Assembly: GCF_013184775.1 (NCBI RefSeq)
Contig: NZ_JAATVV010000013.1
Coordinates: 96,296 to 160,295 of the forward strand
Reading direction: 5' to 3'
From: Martelella sp. HB161492
Lineage (GTDB): Bacteria > Pseudomonadota > Alphaproteobacteria > Rhizobiales > Rhizobiaceae
DNA: 64,000 nt
Of the stretch, positions 62,326 through 64,000 are shown one piece after another. Under the pieces are notes generated by a model, which was given only the letters and a program-made list of their open reading frames with translations, was not told the origin of the DNA and did no database searches. The first letter of the stretch is position 1. Each line of letters begins with the position of its first letter. The translations under genes and the position numbers were made by a program.

Positions 62326-63507
62326 ATGCCCTATAATCTGCGCCATCTGCGCGTCTTTCTGGCGGTTGCCGATACGCGGTCGGTGACGCGGGCGGCGGAA
62401 ATGTGCTTCGTCTCGCAGCCTGCGGTTACGCAGGCGCTTGGCAAGATCGAGGCAATGACAGGGCTGTCGCTTTTTTCCCGCACGCCCCAGGGGCTTTATG
62501 CAACAGAGGCCGGTGATATTCTGGCCAGGCGGGTGCGGCGCGCGCTCGCGCTCCTCGATCCCGCACTTGAAGACGTGTCTCCCCGCCTCAAGGTCACTGC
62601 CACATCGGCGCAGCTGCTGGCGCTGATCGCAGTGCGTGAGACCGAGAATTTCACGCTTGCCGCCAGAAAGCTTTCGCTGGCCCAGCCGACGGTGCACCGG
62701 GCGGTCAGTCAGCTGGAGAGTGAGGCCGTGCGGCCCCTGTTCGAACGCACCTCCTTCGGCATCGTCGCCACGCGCGTCTGTGAAACGCTTGCCCGCGCCG
62801 CCCGCCTGGCCTTTGCCGAGCTGGAACAGGCAGGCATGGACCTTGCCGAGACCATGGCCCGGGAAACCGGACGGATCGTCGTCGGTGCCATGCCGTTGTC
62901 ACGCGCCTGTATCCTGCCCGAGGCGATCACACGCTTTCGGGCGAGCGGCCGCTCGATCCCGATCGAGGTACAGGAAGGCCATTATGATGACCTTCTCGCG
63001 GCGCTTCGCCGGGGCGAGACCGACGTGCTGATCGGTGCACTGCGAGAGCCTGCGCCGATCGGCGATGTCGTGCAGGAAACACTGTTTCACGACAGCGTGG
63101 TGATTGTTGCGGGTCGAGATCATCCACTGGCCGCTGCTTCGGCGATCACGGCGGAGGCCATGGCGGCCTTTCCCTTCATCGTTGCTCCGCAAGGCACGCC
63201 GATCCGTATGCACTTCGACCGGATTTTCGAGCAGGCGGGATGTGCCGTGCCGACACGCCTGATCGAGACCCGCTCAGTGATCCTGATGCGTGAGCTTCTG
63301 GCGGAAAGCGATCATCTTGGCTGTGTATCGAAACGTCAGGCCGAGGCGGAAATCGCCCGCGGGCTGATGGTGGCGCTTCCCTTTGTCCTCAAGAATACTG
63401 AACGGCCGATCGGTCTGACGCTGCGCCGAAACTTCATGCCGTCAGCCGCGCAGGCGCTGTTTCTCGATCTCCTGCGCCAGGCTGCACGGGCTTCTGCGGC
63501 AGACTGA
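62326..63507 (+). CDS. LysR-family regulator with two tandem winged-helix domains
   Basis: 393 residues, about 90 longer than usual. HTH 1 (residues 5-64): LRVFLAVADTRSVTRAAEMC, SQPAVTQALGKIEAMTGLSL. HTH 2 (residues 95-154): AVRETENFTLAARKLSLAQP, TVHRAVSQLESEAVRPLFER. The two align along their whole length. The effector domain follows (GRIVVGAMPLSRACILPEAI, ETDVLIGALREPAPIGD). GGGAGG 6 bp ahead. Last gene of the TRAP operon and the probable regulator of both divergent units. Confidence 0.9.
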   Translation: MPYNLRHLRVFLAVADTRSVTRAAEMCFVSQPAVTQALGKIEAMTGLSLFSRTPQGLYATEAGDILARRVRRALALLDPALEDVSPRLKVTATSAQLLALIAVRETENFTLAARKLSLAQPTVHRAVSQLESEAVRPLFERTSFGIVATRVCETLARAARLAFAELEQAGMDLAETMARETGRIVVGAMPLSRACILPEAITRFRASGRSIPIEVQEGHYDDLLAALRRGETDVLIGALREPAPIGDVVQETLFHDSVVIVAGRDHPLAAASAITAEAMAAFPFIVAPQGTPIRMHFDRIFEQAGCAVPTRLIETRSVILMRELLAESDHLGCVSKRQAEAEIARGLMVALPFVLKNTERPIGLTLRRNFMPSAAQALFLDLLRQAARASAAD

Positions 63508-63826
63508 CGAATGCATCCGGGACGCCACATGGCAGAAACGGTGATGCCGGGCGCCTTGATCTGCCGTGCAGCCGCTGGAGCGCCGTGTTCGTGATCTGGC
63601 ATTTGCCCACGCCAACTGGGAGCGGCTGTCAGGGGACCGTGAGGACGCGGGGTAGGCGCGTTTCGGCAAGACGCCAAGTTTCAGGGCCGGAAACCCTTGT
63701 CGCGACAGGCGCGCGGGCAGCTTTCGGTTTCCTGCATATTGGCGGGCAGTCTTGTTGTGATGAAATCAGGTTGTCAGCGTCAAATACGAAACTAAAATGG
63801 TTCCGCAAAGTGGAGCCCTCCCGATC
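63508..63826. other. Intergenic region before the TetR gene
   Basis: 319 bp. One plus-strand stretch (about 63569-63655, reading VQPLERRVRDLAFAHANWER) looks like the C-terminal remnant of a lost gene, but it lacks a start and I cannot name it. The TetR promoter lies at 63771-63798. Confidence 0.4.
63771..63798 (+). promoter_or_regulatory. Promoter of the TetR-family gene
   Basis: TTGTCA (63771-63776), 16-bp spacer, TAAAAT (63793-63798), 28 bp ahead of the chosen start. Confidence 0.55.
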
Positions 63827-64000
63827 ATGTCAGCAACACCGAAGCCGCAGGCCGTCCGTGGCCGACCGAAAACACTTGCGGATGATGACCGGCGGGCGCT
63901 GCTGCTCACCGCCGCCATGACTGTCTTCATCGAAAAGGGCTTCGCCCGGGCGACGACCACCGATATCGCCACGCGGGCGGGCATGTCGAAGCGCGATCTC
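63827..64000 (+). CDS. TetR-family regulator, 5' part (runs off window)
   Basis: 58 codons. Basic N-terminus MSATPKPQAVRGRPKTLADD and the TetR helix-turn-helix opening with LLLTAAMTVFIEKGFARATT followed by TDIATRAGMSKRDL. The remainder lies outside the window. An in-frame ATG at 63797 overlaps the -10 element and is less likely. Confidence 0.85.
   Translation, partial: MSATPKPQAVRGRPKTLADDDRRALLLTAAMTVFIEKGFARATTTDIATRAGMSKRDL

Noticed and set aside
63569..63655. Possible gene remnant (VQPLERRVRDLAFAHANWER) before the TetR gene
   Set aside because: Only 27 codons without a start or ribosome binding site; the family cannot be named, so not annotated as a pseudogene.

Overview
This 64 kb window is a contiguous, GC-rich chromosomal segment of an alphaproteobacterium, most likely of the Rhizobiales (Rhizobiaceae-like). 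The evidence is the gene order lysC-ptsP-prfA-prmC-DUF4167, cmk-rpsA and purE-purK-rpmJ, the smo/mtlK-type polyol locus, a cyd operon, and rhizobial-style intergenic repeats. No genus is assigned. I saw no IS element, prophage, CRISPR array, rRNA or tRNA gene.

Region 1 (1-14.6 kb, mostly + strand) is housekeeping: the 3' part of lysC, ptsP (nitrogen PTS enzyme I), prfA and prmC (release factor 1 and its methylase), a DUF4167 protein, cmk, rpsA, a secreted trypsin-like protease, two small conserved proteins, purE-purK, the ribosomal protein bL36 gene and a periplasmic TPR protein. Most units end in clear intrinsic terminators. Region 2 (14.6-21.7 kb, - strand) is a complete cytochrome bd operon: GbsR/MarR-type regulator, cydD, cydC, cydA, cydB and the 36-residue CydX.

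Region 3 (22-28.7 kb) is mixed: a CoA-transferase, an ArsR-MFS pair whose regulator looks leaderless, trxC, an orphan pxpA, a P-loop kinase and pyrC. Region 4 (28.8-39 kb, - strand) is a sugar-alcohol locus: an smoEFGK-type ABC importer, sorbitol and mannitol-type dehydrogenases, a HAD phosphatase, an FGGY kinase and a SorC-type regulator. A lytic transglycosylase and an AAC(6')-like acetyltransferase follow. Region 5 (41-50 kb) is a ribose-type ABC importer joined to DhaK/DhaL-type kinase subunits and a beta-hydroxyacid dehydrogenase, with a divergent LacI regulator and repeated 9-mer operator-like sites. Region 6 (50-54.4 kb) is a siderophore module: TonB-dependent receptor, esterase with an odd signal-peptide ORF in front of it, and a divergent AraC regulator. 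A TGA-N9-TCA (IRO-like) site lies between receptor and regulator.

Region 7 (54.6-63.5 kb) is the most interesting. A - strand operon encodes apparent GalB, GalC and GalD homologues, the lower gallate/4-oxalomesaconate pathway, but the linked ring-cleavage candidate is a VOC-fold (type I) enzyme rather than a LigB-type one. A divergent + operon carries a TRAP importer, a DUF1932-type dehydrogenase and a LysR regulator with two tandem winged-helix domains. Two similar T-N11-A motifs in opposite orientation lie in the shared promoter region. I read it as uptake and meta-cleavage of an aromatic acid to pyruvate and oxaloacetate. The window ends in the 5' part of a TetR-family gene.

A dispersed repeat (four copies, each just 3' of a gene and in that gene's orientation) and GC-rich stem-loops after three genes for binding proteins or receptors are the main non-coding structure.
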